Shown: positions 16,321 through 24,996 of the stretch, piece by piece
Numbering within the stretch: the first letter of the stretch is position 1
Layout of the letters: every line of letters begins with the position of its first letter
NCBI RefSeq assembly: GCF_016820535.1
Contig: NZ_JADHDY010000018.1
Coordinates: 1-64,000, forward strand
DNA from: Sporosarcina beigongshangi
GTDB lineage: Bacteria > Actinomycetota > Actinomycetes > Actinomycetales > Micrococcaceae
Direction: 5' to 3'
DNA: 64,000 nucleotides
Translations under genes and position numbers: made by a program
The notes under the pieces: generated by a model
The model's input: only the letters and a program-made list of their open reading frames with translations
Told to the model about the DNA's origin: nothing
The model's database searches: none

Positions 16321-17751
16321 GTGAGCAATGACAGGGCGGGAGACATCGCCGAGAAACTTAGGCAGCAGGCCGCGGCCATGGACGCGGGGGAGAAGCTGCC
16401 CTCGGTCCGCACCCTCTCCAGGGCCTACGGGGCAAGTCCGGTCACTATTACGGCTGCCATCACGGTGCTGGCCGAGGCCGGGATCGTGCGCCCCGAACCG
16501 GGGCGCGGCACGTTTGTGGCACCCCGGACGCAATCCGGTGGAGGCACCGGCGCGCTTCGGGAAACCCGCGATGAACCCGACTACGCCTGGCAGTCGTCCA
16601 CACTGGGCCGCACCCGGGTGGATCCCGGACGGGCAGGGCGCTTCGGCTCGGCGGGAACCGCCGGGCACGTCCAGCTCTCCTGGGGCTACCTGGCCCCGGA
16701 ACTGCAGCCCTTCGATGAGCTGCGCACCATTGGGGCCCGCTGCGCCAAGAGCCACCGGGCCTGGACCATGGCCCCGCCCATGGGCCTGCCGGAGCTGCGG
16801 GAGGCCTTCGCCGCCGAACTCGGCGCACACCGGGACGAGGTGCTGGTCATGCCCGGCGGCCAGCAGTCGCTGGCGTTTGCCATGCGCACACTGGCCGACC
16901 CCGGCTCCACGCTCATCACCGAAAGTCCCGGCTATCCAGGAGCTACGATTGCCGCACAGGCGGCAGGGCTGAACATTGCGGCCGTGCAGGCCGACGCCGA
17001 GGGCATCATCCCATCCCAGTTTGCCGACGCCCTGGAACGCACCCGCGCCAAGCTGGTCTACCTGCAACCCGGCTGCTCCAACCCCACGGGTGCCGTGCTC
17101 AGCCCGGAACGCCGGGAGCAGGTGCTGGCCCTGGCCAAGATGCACGGAGCGTTCATCATCGAGGACGACTGGGCCCGCAACATGTCGCTTGAGGGCACCA
17201 CCGCGCCGCAGTTGTTCACGCAGGAACCCGACGGGCACGTCGTCACGATCGCCACGCTGAGCAAGCCGGCCGCCCCCGGCCTGCGCGTTGGCGCCATCGC
17301 CGCCCGCGGCCCGGCCGGAGAGAGGCTGCGCACGGCACGGATCGCCGACGACATGTGTGTGCCCGCCCTGACCCAGGAAATCGCGCTGGCCCTGCTCAGC
17401 TCGGCCGCATGGCCGCGCCATCTCGGGCGCCTGCGCGCCGGGCTGCTGGAACGCCGCGATGCCATGGTGGAGGAAATCCGCGCGGCCATGCCGGGCACCC
17501 GTGTCGCCACCGTCCCTGCCTCCGGCATCCACCTGTGGGTGCGGCTGCCGGAGGGGGCGGACTCCACCGCGCTGGCCGCGGCTGCCAACGCCGCCGGAGT
17601 CATGATCGGCGACGGGCGGCAGTACTTCGTGGACGAACCCCCGGCCCCGTTCATCCGCCTCTCGTACAGCGCCGCATCGGTCCCGCAGATCCGGGCCGGC
17701 GTTCATCGTGTGGCAGGGCTGCTGGAGTCGCAGGCCTCAACCGGCCGCTGA
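16321..17751 (+). CDS. MocR-type PLP-dependent transcriptional regulator (GntR-aminotransferase fusion)
   Basis: 476 residues. Residues ~1-75 are a GntR winged helix (LRQQAAAMDAGEKLPSVRTLSRAYGASPVTITAAITVLAEAGIVRPEPGRGTFV style). Residues ~100-470 are a fold-type I aminotransferase domain with YLQPGCSNPTG, IIEDDWARN and the PLP-lysine region IATLSKPAAPGLRVGAIAA (lysine in SKPAAPG). GTG 16321 has no ribosome site, and TATCT about 12 bp upstream is -10-like, so the transcript may be leaderless. MocR proteins regulate genes of vitamin B6, GABA, taurine or amino acid metabolism. Its target here is not evident. Confidence 0.9.
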   Translation: MSNDRAGDIAEKLRQQAAAMDAGEKLPSVRTLSRAYGASPVTITAAITVLAEAGIVRPEPGRGTFVAPRTQSGGGTGALRETRDEPDYAWQSSTLGRTRVDPGRAGRFGSAGTAGHVQLSWGYLAPELQPFDELRTIGARCAKSHRAWTMAPPMGLPELREAFAAELGAHRDEVLVMPGGQQSLAFAMRTLADPGSTLITESPGYPGATIAAQAAGLNIAAVQADAEGIIPSQFADALERTRAKLVYLQPGCSNPTGAVLSPERREQVLALAKMHGAFIIEDDWARNMSLEGTTAPQLFTQEPDGHVVTIATLSKPAAPGLRVGAIAARGPAGERLRTARIADDMCVPALTQEIALALLSSAAWPRHLGRLRAGLLERRDAMVEEIRAAMPGTRVATVPASGIHLWVRLPEGADSTALAAAANAAGVMIGDGRQYFVDEPPAPFIRLSYSAASVPQIRAGVHRVAGLLESQASTGR

Positions 17752-17797
17752 GACCGTGCAGCCGTGGTCACCCTGCACGGATGAAACTGTCACGACA

Positions 17798-18042
17798 CGC
17801 AATTCACTCTCCGGCCAGGTCTTCTTCTCCATTACGGCGCTGGCCACTCTCGGCTACGGGGCATGGTTCGCGTGCGAACGATGGTCCAGAGCATGGCCAT
17901 CCTGGAAGCCGGAGCGGGGACCCTGCTCCTTGTGATCGCGACGGCCCGCATGGTTTCGGCGTGGAAACCTGCCGCGGCGCGAGGTTGGGGCGCAGCACCC
18001 CGAACAGTGAGCGCCCTCGCGCGGCCACGCTCCTGGTCCTAA
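17798..18042 (+). pseudogene. Frameshifted remnant of a potassium-channel-like pore
   Basis: One frame reads RNSLSGQVFFSITALATLGYGAWF, matching a pore helix and selectivity filter (T-x-x-T-x-G-Y-G) of two-transmembrane ion-channel domains. The next segment continues in another frame from 17881: MAILEAGAGTLLLVIATARMVSAW, matching the following R-x-x-x-x-x-E-x-x-x-G inner helix. The frame change, lack of a start and loss of the residue after GYG (A instead of D) mark it as decayed. It fills the 330-bp gap between the MocR and epimerase genes. Confidence 0.5.
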
Positions 18043-18080
18043 GGTGGAAGTGATGCGACAACCGCGACGAGGGGAAGCCC

Positions 18081-18950
18081 ATGAGAATTGCGGTGACCGG
18101 CGGCAGCGGAAAGCTGGGCCGCCACGTGGTGCGCCGCCTGAAGGGGGACGGCCACCAAGTTCTTAACCTGGACCGGGCGGGAGAGCGCGGCCCCGGCACA
18201 GTGGCGGTGGACCTGCGCAACTACGGCCAGGTGCTGGATGTGCTCCTTGGCCTGGACGACCGCTACAGCGGGTTCGACGCCGTGGTCCACCTCGGCGCCA
18301 TTCCCGCACCCGGCCTGGCCCCGGACGCGGCGACCTTTGAAAACAACATGCTCTCCACCTACAACGTGTTCCAGGCAGCCCGCCGCGCCGGGATCAAGAA
18401 GATTGTCTACGCCTCCAGTGAGACGGTGCTGGGACTGCCGTTCGACGTCGACCCGCCCTACCTGCCTGTCGACGAGGAGTACCCGGCCCGCCCCGAAAGC
18501 ACGTACTCGCTGGTCAAGCACCTGGAGGAAACCATGGCGCGGGAGCTGGTGCGTTGGGACCCGGAGCTGTCGATCTCGGCACTGCGTTTCTCCAACGTCA
18601 TGGACGAGGCCGACTATGCCGCCTTCCCCGGCTTCGACGGGGATCCGATGGCGCGGAAATGGAACCTTTGGGGCTACATTGACGGGCGCGACGGCGCACG
18701 GGCTGTGGCCTGTGCGCTGGCCGGCGCCCGGCCGGGTTTTGAGGCTTACATCATCGCCAATGCGGACACCGTCATGTCCCGGAGCAGTGCGAGCCTCGCG
18801 GCGGAAGTCTTCCCGGACGTGGACGTGCGCCGGGAGCTGGGGGAGCACGAAACCATGCTGTGCATCGACAAGGCACGGCGCCTTCTTGGCTGGGAACCCG
18901 AACACAGCTGGCGGACGGTGCGGGCAGCGGCCCTTGACGGCTGGGACTGA
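18081..18950 (+). CDS. NAD-dependent epimerase/dehydratase family protein (extended SDR)
   Basis: 289 residues. TGGSGKLGRHVV near the N terminus is the extended-SDR cofactor motif. YASSETVLG supplies the catalytic serine region and STYSLVKHLEE the Y-x-x-x-K pair. The C-terminal IANADTVM and LGWEPEHSWR follow the pattern of UDP-sugar or uronate-dehydrogenase-like proteins. It oxidises, epimerises or reduces a sugar or sugar acid with NAD(P). An aldo/keto reductase gene lies 40 bp downstream on the same strand, suggesting a small carbohydrate-related operon. Exact substrate unknown. Confidence 0.88.
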   Translation: MRIAVTGGSGKLGRHVVRRLKGDGHQVLNLDRAGERGPGTVAVDLRNYGQVLDVLLGLDDRYSGFDAVVHLGAIPAPGLAPDAATFENNMLSTYNVFQAARRAGIKKIVYASSETVLGLPFDVDPPYLPVDEEYPARPESTYSLVKHLEETMARELVRWDPELSISALRFSNVMDEADYAAFPGFDGDPMARKWNLWGYIDGRDGARAVACALAGARPGFEAYIIANADTVMSRSSASLAAEVFPDVDVRRELGEHETMLCIDKARRLLGWEPEHSWRTVRAAALDGWD

Positions 18951-18990
18951 GCTGCCGAACGCCAGCAGACACCACGAAAAAAGGAGAACC

Positions 18991-20022
18991 ATGGAATACC
19001 GGACATTGGGCAACAGCGGCACCGTCGTTTCGAACTACGCGCTGGGCACCATGACCTTCGGCGCGGAGGCGGACGAGGGGACCTCGCACGCCATCCTTGA
19101 CAACTACCTGGCCGCCGGCGGCAACTTCATCGACACCGCCGACGTCTACACGGGCGGGGCTTCCGAGGAAATCATCGGCCGGTGGCTGGCCGCACGCCCC
19201 GGGGCGAGGGACGCCGTCGTGCTGGCCAGCAAGGGCCGCTTCCCCATGGGAGGCCGCCCCAACGACCTCGGGACATCCCGGAAGCACCTCACGCGCGCTC
19301 TGGATGATTCCCTGCGCAGGCTCGGCGTGGACCACATTGACCTGTACCAGATGCACGCCTGGGACCCCATCACCCCGATCGAGGAGACACTGCGGTTCCT
19401 GCACGACGCCGTCACCGCCGGGAAGATCGGCTACTACGGCTTCTCCAACTTCCTCGGCTGGCAGCTCACCAAGGCGGTGCATGTTGCCCGAGCCCACGGC
19501 TGGAACCTGCCCGTGACGCTGCAGCCGCAGTACAGTCTGCTGGTGCGCGGCATCGAGATGGAAATTGTGCCCGCGGCCCAGGACGCCGGCATGGGGCTGC
19601 TGCCGTGGTCGCCGCTGGGCGGGGGCTGGCTGAGCGGGAAATACGTGCGGGACCAGGCCCCGGCCGGCGCCACCCGCCTGGGCGAAAACCCGCAGCGCGG
19701 GATGGAGGCTTGGGAGGAGCGCAATGCCAACCAGCACACGTGGGACGTGGTCGCGGCAGTGGCCGACATTGCCGCCGCGCGCGGCGCAACGCCGTCGCAG
19801 GTGGCCCTGGCCTGGGTGGCCGGGCGCCCCGGGGTGACCTCGGTGATCCTCGGGGCCCGCACCACGGGCCAGCTGGCCGACAACCTTGGCGCCGCCGACC
19901 TTGTGCTCACCCCGCGGGAAGTTGACCAGCTCACCCTGGTCAGCGAGCCGGACCTGGGCATCTACCCCTACGGGCCGAAGGCGCAGGAGCAGCGCAGCAG
20001 GAAGATCGCCGGCGGCCGGTGA
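18991..20022 (+). CDS. Aldo/keto reductase
   Basis: 343 residues, TIM-barrel aldo/keto reductase. The tetrad is visible: D48 (FIDTAD), Y53 (DVYTGG), K81 (ASKGRF) and H122 (YQMHAWD). LQPQYSLLVRGIEMEIVPAAQDAGMGLLPWSPLGGG and SVILGARTTGQLADNLGA are the usual NADPH-binding blocks. AAGGAGAACC directly precedes the ATG, a near-perfect ribosome site. It reduces aldehydes or ketones with NADPH and is probably co-transcribed with the epimerase gene. Confidence 0.92.
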   Translation: MEYRTLGNSGTVVSNYALGTMTFGAEADEGTSHAILDNYLAAGGNFIDTADVYTGGASEEIIGRWLAARPGARDAVVLASKGRFPMGGRPNDLGTSRKHLTRALDDSLRRLGVDHIDLYQMHAWDPITPIEETLRFLHDAVTAGKIGYYGFSNFLGWQLTKAVHVARAHGWNLPVTLQPQYSLLVRGIEMEIVPAAQDAGMGLLPWSPLGGGWLSGKYVRDQAPAGATRLGENPQRGMEAWEERNANQHTWDVVAAVADIAAARGATPSQVALAWVAGRPGVTSVILGARTTGQLADNLGAADLVLTPREVDQLTLVSEPDLGIYPYGPKAQEQRSRKIAGGR

Positions 20023-20136
20023 ACCCCGCCGTCCGGCTGCGGGGTCCGCGGTGGAGCCGATAGGCCAGGGCTGAGGCAGGGGACACTGCCCGGTGGGACG
20101 GCTTGCCCGGGCCGGGCTCGCTGTCCTTCCCGTGAG

Positions 20137-20371
20137 ATGCCAACCCTGGACGATGTCGCCGTGGACTTCCCTGGGCCGCGCATCTTCATGGCCCGCCATC
20201 CTGGTGCAGTCCGCCAGGACGATGCTGCGCAGCAAGGAACTCTTCGGTGCCGATGGCCACATAATTGCCACGGGCCGGTGGATTGCCGACTTTGAGCAGA
20301 CCGGCATCAACCCGGAGGTGCGGCCCTGGACCATGAAGGAGAACGCGCAGCGTCTACCCGGCCTTTTTTGA
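20137..20371 (+). pseudogene. Remnant of an amidohydrolase-2 (ACMSD-like) gene
   Basis: Frame 1 from 20137 reads MPTLDDVAVDFPGPRIFMARHPG, matching the amidohydrolase-2 strand L-D-D-V-x-x-x-F-P-x-L-x-I-V-M-A-H-x-G. Frame 2 then gives LFGADGHIIATGRWIADFEQTGI and PEVRPWTMKENAQRL, matching the typical end (V-L-F-G-x-D-Y-P...W-x-x-D-F...V-x-x-x-I-x-x-x-N-A-x-R-L). The region between is deleted, the frame shifts, and the catalytic barrel N-terminus is absent. It overlaps the end of the convergent MarR gene by 18 bp. Confidence 0.6.
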
Positions 20372-20857
20372 CGGGGGCTCGATGAAGAGGAGGAGCTGGC
20401 GGAGCAATCCGGCCAGCTCTTCCCTTTTGGGCTCCGAAAGGACGTCGAGCAGGCCCGTTTCAAAGTTCGAGATGCTCTGCAGCGCCGGGATGATGGTGTC
20501 GCGACCGTGCTGGGTCATGCGAATCAGGGCGCCACGCCCATCAGCGGGGTTCGCGTCCCTGGTGACGAATCCGGCGTCGACCAGGTTTTTGATTCGTTTG
20601 GTGGTGCCGGGGCCTGAGGTGATGAGGTCCTCGGCCAGTTCCGAGGGGGTCAGGGGCACCCCTGAACGGGTGAGCAGGGCCAGGATGTCGAAATCGGCCC
20701 GGCTAAGTCCAAGATCTGCCAGGACCACTTCACTCTGACGGGCAATGAGCTGGGCCAGCCGGCGCATGCGGTGGATGATGGCCGCAGGCTCTGTGCTGAT
20801 GTTGGGATTGACCCGGCGCCACTGCTCTTGAACATTGTCGACGTAGTCCCGCTCCAT
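20354..20857 (-). CDS. MarR-family transcriptional regulator
   Basis: 167 residues with the MarR winged helix: LGLSRADFDILALLTRSGVPLTPSELAEDLITSGPGTTKRIKNLVDAGFVTRDANPADGRGALIRMT in residues ~50-115 (D-x-R-x wing). Helices at both ends would form the dimer interface. AAGG lies 7 bp before ATG 20857; an ATG 6 bp upstream is too close to it. It diverges from the M20 amidohydrolase gene across a 415-bp gap containing a GTGAAT-N8-ATTCAC palindrome, a plausible operator. Confidence 0.9.
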   Translation of the reverse strand: MERDYVDNVQEQWRRVNPNISTEPAAIIHRMRRLAQLIARQSEVVLADLGLSRADFDILALLTRSGVPLTPSELAEDLITSGPGTTKRIKNLVDAGFVTRDANPADGRGALIRMTQHGRDTIIPALQSISNFETGLLDVLSEPKREELAGLLRQLLLFIEPPSKKAG

Positions 20858-21159
20858 TGTCATGCCTTGATTTTTGCATCTCCTGCGGCTGTAGCGGAAA
20901 ATCTCTCCTCCCGGTACCACCCTTGCGGGGTCATCACCCAGGCTCCGAGGAGCATGGGATGCCAGCCAGCGCGAAACCGGCAAGGGCTGCCGAGCCCCAT
21001 GACGAACGCCCTCGGCAAGTTCATGAAGGTGAAGACCGAGGATGAAACGGCAGCACTGTCCAGATTCATATCGTTGGATGTTCCGGGGCAGAGCAGGTGC
21101 CGACTGTCGGGACGGGGCTTGCCATGACGCCTCAAGCGCATGGCTACTTTGCCAGCTAA

Positions 21160-21179
21160 GTGAATATGGGTTAATTCAC
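21160..21179. promoter_or_regulatory. GTGAAT-N8-ATTCAC palindrome in the 415-bp MarR/M20 gap
   Basis: A 6-bp inverted repeat with 8-bp spacer in an AT-rich patch, about 95 bp before the M20 gene start. The spacing suits a MarR dimer, so I read it as a candidate site for the divergent MarR protein. The rest of the gap (20858-21272) has short open frames on both strands without recognisable content. Confidence 0.4.
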
Positions 21180-21272
21180 CAATGGCTGGGGCCTATTTTC
21201 ACCGCCACGGGTTACGCTGAATGTGCCCCGCCACCGGCGGGGTGGGCTCGTCAAGATGAGGATGTGTGTGGG

Positions 21273-22535
21273 ATGGACGGTTGCGGCAGTGGCGCAATTG
21301 CCTCGGTTCTGGCGAATCTCGGGGCCGCCGGCGACTGGCTTGAGGCAACGTACAAGCAGCTGCACAGCCACCCGGAGTTGAGTTTTCAGGAGCACGCCAG
21401 CGGGGACTTCGTTGCCGGGGCGCTGGCCTCGTTTGGATTCACGGTCCAGCGCCTGGGCGGCACCGGGGCCGTGGGGGTCCTGGCCAACGGGGATGGCGCC
21501 GTCGTGATGTCACGGGCGGACATGGACGCCTTGCCGGTCACCGAGGCTACGGGCCTGCCCTACGCGTCGACGGTCGCCGGAGTGATGCACGCCTGCGGGC
21601 ACGATGTGCACATGACGGCGCTGCTGGGTGCCGCCAGGCTCATGGCCGAGGCGCGGCAGGCCTGGTCCGGAACGCTCATCGTGGTGTTTCAGCCCGCCGA
21701 AGAAGTTGGCCGCGGGTCCCGCGCCATGGTCGACGACGGCCTGACGCACAAGGTGCCCCGGCCCGACGTCGTTCTTGGGCAGCATGTCATGCCCCTCCCT
21801 GCCGGGAAACTGGCGACGGCGGCCGGCCCGGTCCTCTCGGCTGCGGATTCCCTGAGGATCACGGTGCACGGGAAGGGGGCGCACGGTTCCATGCCGCACC
21901 TGTCGGTTGATCCTGTGGTCCTGGCCGCGTCCATTGTGGTGAAGCTGCAAACCATCGTCTCTCGGGAGACCAGGCCGGGGGAGTTTGCCGTGGTGACGGT
22001 GGGTGCGCTGAACGCTGGAACCACGGCCAACATCATTCCGGATCGGGCGACGCTCCTGGTCAATATTCGCAGCTATGACGACGCGGTGCGGACCCGGATA
22101 CTCGCAGCCATCGAGCGTATCGTGACCGGTGAATGTGCGGGCGCGGGCTCACCCCTGCCTGCCGACATTGAGCTGTACGACCAATTTCCGCTCACGAGCA
22201 ATGACGTTGCTGCAGCGGAGCGCATCGGGGAGGCGTTTGCCGCGCATTTTGGACCTGAGACCGTGATGGCGGCGACTCCGCAGACCGCATCGGAGGACTT
22301 CAGTGTTATTCCCGACGCCTTCGGGGCGCCGTACAACTATTGGTTCCTCGGCGGCATGGATCCGGAGAAGTTTCGGGCGGCCCGGGACCCAGGTGGTGCC
22401 GCTCCGGAGATTCCTGCCAATCACTCGCCGCTCTTCGCACCTGTCATGAATCCGACGTTGGGCGTTGGAGTGCAGGCGCATGTTGTTGCGGCACTGGCCT
22501 ATTTGGCCGGCCGGATCCCCTCAAGCAGCAGCTGA
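21273..22535 (+). CDS. M20-family amidohydrolase (amidohydrolase/aminoacylase type)
   Basis: 420 residues, peptidase family M20D. Metal-binding blocks: ADMDALPVTE, MHACGHDVHM (C and H ligands), PAEEVGRGS and a late catalytic-site histidine near ANHSPLFAP. The small dimerisation domain carries VHGKGAHGSMPH. Such enzymes remove acyl or indoleacetyl groups from amino acids (hippurate, N-acyl amino acids). ATG 21273 has GAGG 11 bp upstream; a GTG three codons earlier is an alternative. Its 3' end overlaps the convergent TetR gene by 37 bp. The divergent MarR gene probably controls it. Confidence 0.92.
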   Translation: MDGCGSGAIASVLANLGAAGDWLEATYKQLHSHPELSFQEHASGDFVAGALASFGFTVQRLGGTGAVGVLANGDGAVVMSRADMDALPVTEATGLPYASTVAGVMHACGHDVHMTALLGAARLMAEARQAWSGTLIVVFQPAEEVGRGSRAMVDDGLTHKVPRPDVVLGQHVMPLPAGKLATAAGPVLSAADSLRITVHGKGAHGSMPHLSVDPVVLAASIVVKLQTIVSRETRPGEFAVVTVGALNAGTTANIIPDRATLLVNIRSYDDAVRTRILAAIERIVTGECAGAGSPLPADIELYDQFPLTSNDVAAAERIGEAFAAHFGPETVMAATPQTASEDFSVIPDAFGAPYNYWFLGGMDPEKFRAARDPGGAAPEIPANHSPLFAPVMNPTLGVGVQAHVVAALAYLAGRIPSSSS

Positions 22536-23182
22536 AGGGCCCGCTGGCCGGAGACGGGCCAGCCTGAGGCCTTGACGGGCGCGGCTGCTTGGGCCATGGC
22601 CGACATCAACAAGGCGTCTGTGGGCTGAAAATCAGCTCGCACGACGTTTTGTTCCTTGGCGCGGGCGACCAAAAACTCCAGATGGTGCGCCACCTGCTTT
22701 TGGAGGGTGTCAAGGGCTTCGTGAAGTTCTTGATGGGACGAACCTCGGGCCCAGCCGGCGCCGCCAACGTAGCCGCCAAGAATCAATTCGCGCATGCCCC
22801 GATCGGCCAGGAATTGCTCCGTGGTTCGGGTCAGGAAGAAGACGAGGCCTTCCCAGGCATCCTCAAAACCGTTCGCCTCGACCGAAAGCTGTTTGCCATA
22901 GGCGAGGTGCTCTCGGTACACCTCCAGGATCAGAAGGTCCTTGTCGCGGTACCGCCGGTAAAGGGTTGCCACGCCCACCCCAGCCGCCTTGGCGATGTCG
23001 GCCAGCGGAACGTCAAGTCCCTTGCTCGAAAAGAGCCCGTGGGCGGCTTCATGCAAGGCGCGGTCGCGTTCGTTCAGGACGACGGCGTCCTGGTCGCCCG
23101 TGCTGTGCCCTGCGGGCAGCTGCTGATCAGGTGTTCGCGTGAGTGGCATGCAGGTGTTGCTTTCCGTGGTGGGAGAGGTCAA
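22499..23182 (-). CDS. TetR-family regulator of the DHA2 exporter
   Basis: 227 residues. The helix-turn-helix is at residues ~40-85 (ALHEAAHGLFSSKGLDVPLADIAKAAGVGVATLYRRYRDKDLL), followed by a helical ligand domain. The first ~35 residues are hydrophilic, so translation could also begin at the ATG 33 bp downstream. The gene diverges from a DHA2 exporter with two near-identical palindromes in the gap, the standard arrangement of an efflux repressor. Its C-terminal codons overlap the convergent M20 gene. Confidence 0.9.
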   Translation of the reverse strand: MTSPTTESNTCMPLTRTPDQQLPAGHSTGDQDAVVLNERDRALHEAAHGLFSSKGLDVPLADIAKAAGVGVATLYRRYRDKDLLILEVYREHLAYGKQLSVEANGFEDAWEGLVFFLTRTTEQFLADRGMRELILGGYVGGAGWARGSSHQELHEALDTLQKQVAHHLEFLVARAKEQNVVRADFQPTDALLMSAMAQAAAPVKASGWPVSGQRALQLLLEGIRPAK

Positions 23183-23220
23183 GCGGGGTTCCCATAAAGT
23201 CTAGCGTCATTTCACGGAAA

Positions 23221-23268
23221 GCGGAATAGCTGTTCCGCCTGGTGTATTCTGGGTGGAATAGCTATTCC
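23221..23268. promoter_or_regulatory. Tandem palindromic operators flanking a -10 box (TetR/DHA2 promoter)
   Basis: GCGGAATAGCTGTTCCGC (23221-23238) and GGAATAGCTATTCC (23255-23268) are two versions of the same palindrome; the second is perfect, the first has one central mismatch. A TATTCT box (23245-23250) lies exactly between them. Two dimers would cover the promoter of the exporter gene at 23308. I infer these are the sites of the divergent TetR protein. Confidence 0.7.
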
Positions 23269-23307
23269 GACTGGATGGCTTCGTCACTCGCAAGAAGCAA
23301 AAGGTAT

Positions 23308-24798
23308 ATGAGCACTGCTACTGAAACTCAACACGCAACCCCGGGTCACCGGCCGGCGCCGAGCTCCAAGTGGGCGGCACGCAGGTGGTTGTCGATGCTT
23401 GCCATCGGCGTATCCCAACTCATGGTGGTCCTGGACGCCACCATCATGAATGTGGCACTGCCCAGTGCGCAGCTCGATCTTGGTTTTAGCGACACGCTGC
23501 GCCCCTGGGTCATCACGGCCTATGCCCTTGCATTCGGTGGCTTGCTGCTGCTGGGTGGCCGAATCGCCGACCTCATGGGGCGCAAGCAAATTTTCCTGGT
23601 CGGACTGGTCGGCTTCGCCATCGCGTCCGCCCTGGGCGGCGCCGCACCGACCTTTGCGGTGCTGCTGGCCGCCCGCGTTCTGCAGGGCATTTTCGCAGCC
23701 CTGCTGGCCCCGGCCGCACTGTCGCTGCTCACCACCACATTTACCGATCCGGCTGAGCGCGGCAAGGCCTTCGGCATTTATGGTGCGCTGGCAGGTGCCG
23801 GCGGCGCCGTCGGGCTTCTGCTGGGCGGGGTGCTGACTGAATTCATGACCTGGCGCTGGACCCTCTATGTAAACATTGCCTTCGCCGCGGTTGCCTTTGC
23901 GGTTGGTGTCTTTGCCATCGCCCCGACTTTGCGGGAGCGCGGGGTCAAGCTGGACATTCCCGGCGCCGTCTTCGCCACACTGGGCTTCTTCGCCGTCGTC
24001 TTCGGCTTCGCCAATGCCGAAGAGCACGGCTTTGCCGGCGTCAGCACCTGGGGATTCCTTGCCGCCGGCGTCGTCCTGCTTGTTGTCTTTGTCCTGCTGC
24101 AACGCAGGGGCAAGTCCCCGCTGCTGCCGCTGAACATTGTGCTCCACCGCGACCGGGGCGCCTCCATGCTTGCCATCTTTGTTGCCGGTGCAGTGGTCTT
24201 CGGTGTGAACCTGTACCTCGTGTACTACCTGCAAATCGTCCTCGGCTTCACCCCGCTGCAGACCGGTCTGGCAGTCCTGCCGCTGTGCCTGGGCATCATG
24301 ATTTCGGCCATCGTCTCCACCTCCGCGCTCTTGCCGAAGCTGGGTGCCAAGCTGTTGGTCCCGGGCGGAATGCTGGTGTCGGCCGTCGGCGCTGTTCTCC
24401 TCATGTTCGCCAAGGCGGACAGCAGCTATGCACTGCACGTGGCCGTTCCGATGTTCATCGTGGCGGTGGGACTTGGTGCCATCATTTCCTCTGCCATGAG
24501 CGTCGGCACCCTGGGTGTTGACCGCGACGACTCCGGCGCAGCGTCGGCTGCCGTCAACGCGTCCCAGCAACTCGGCGGTTCCATTGGCCTGGCCGTCATG
24601 AACACCATCGTCGCAGGGGCAACCATTGCTGCGCTTGACGGCGGCGAGGGCCGGCTCGAGGCCCTGGTGAGCGGATACAGTGGCGCGTACCTCGCCTGTG
24701 CGGCCCTTCTGGTGGTTGGAGCCATTGTGACTGCCTTGATGTACCGCGGCCGCGAATACACTGCCGTCAACACCGGTGAGGCCGCCGTTCACATGTAA
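23308..24798 (+). CDS. MFS exporter, DHA2 (EmrB/QacA) family
   Basis: 496 residues with about 14 hydrophobic helices. DHA2 signatures: VVLDATIMNVALPSAQLDL (helix 1), GGRIADLMGRKQIFLVGL (motif A), ARVLQGIFAALLAPAALSLL (motif B region) and GIYGALAGAGGAVGLLLGGVLTE (motif C). These exporters use the proton gradient to expel lipophilic cations and drugs. ATG 23308 has AAAAGG 4 bp upstream; an earlier in-frame ATG at 23242 lies inside the operator region and is unlikely. A perfect hairpin follows the gene. Confidence 0.92.
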   Translation: MSTATETQHATPGHRPAPSSKWAARRWLSMLAIGVSQLMVVLDATIMNVALPSAQLDLGFSDTLRPWVITAYALAFGGLLLLGGRIADLMGRKQIFLVGLVGFAIASALGGAAPTFAVLLAARVLQGIFAALLAPAALSLLTTTFTDPAERGKAFGIYGALAGAGGAVGLLLGGVLTEFMTWRWTLYVNIAFAAVAFAVGVFAIAPTLRERGVKLDIPGAVFATLGFFAVVFGFANAEEHGFAGVSTWGFLAAGVVLLVVFVLLQRRGKSPLLPLNIVLHRDRGASMLAIFVAGAVVFGVNLYLVYYLQIVLGFTPLQTGLAVLPLCLGIMISAIVSTSALLPKLGAKLLVPGGMLVSAVGAVLLMFAKADSSYALHVAVPMFIVAVGLGAIISSAMSVGTLGVDRDDSGAASAAVNASQQLGGSIGLAVMNTIVAGATIAALDGGEGRLEALVSGYSGAYLACAALLVVGAIVTALMYRGREYTAVNTGEAAVHM

Positions 24799-24832
24799 TT
24801 TCTGCCCGCCTCCCGCCACTCTTGTGGATGGG

Positions 24833-24875
24833 AACGGCCCCTTCATGCCGCCAGTCGCGGCATGAAGGGGCCGTT
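24833..24875 (+). terminator. Perfect 19-bp hairpin terminator after the DHA2 gene
   Basis: AACGGCCCCTTCATGCCGC (24833-24851) pairs perfectly with 24857-24875 around the 5-nt loop CAGTC. It starts 34 bp after the exporter stop codon. The right arm ends in TT with no longer U-tract. Confidence 0.85.
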
Positions 24876-24996
24876 TGCGTGTCGGGGAAAACCGGGCCGG
24901 CGGCGGGTTCTGCCGGGGCCCGTGGCATAGGCTGGCGGTCATCATGCAAACAGGCCGCGGCACTGACCGGGGTCAGGACATCAGGGGTGGGAATCA

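Noticed and set aside
14883-16412. A 509-codon minus-strand frame opposite chaA
   Set aside because: Same reason: a polar, His- and Gly-rich antisense translation against a clearly real membrane protein.
23284-24963. A 559-codon minus-strand frame opposite the DHA2 exporter
   Set aside because: Its translation is a low-complexity Asp/Gly/His/Gln-rich shadow of the exporter's codon pattern.
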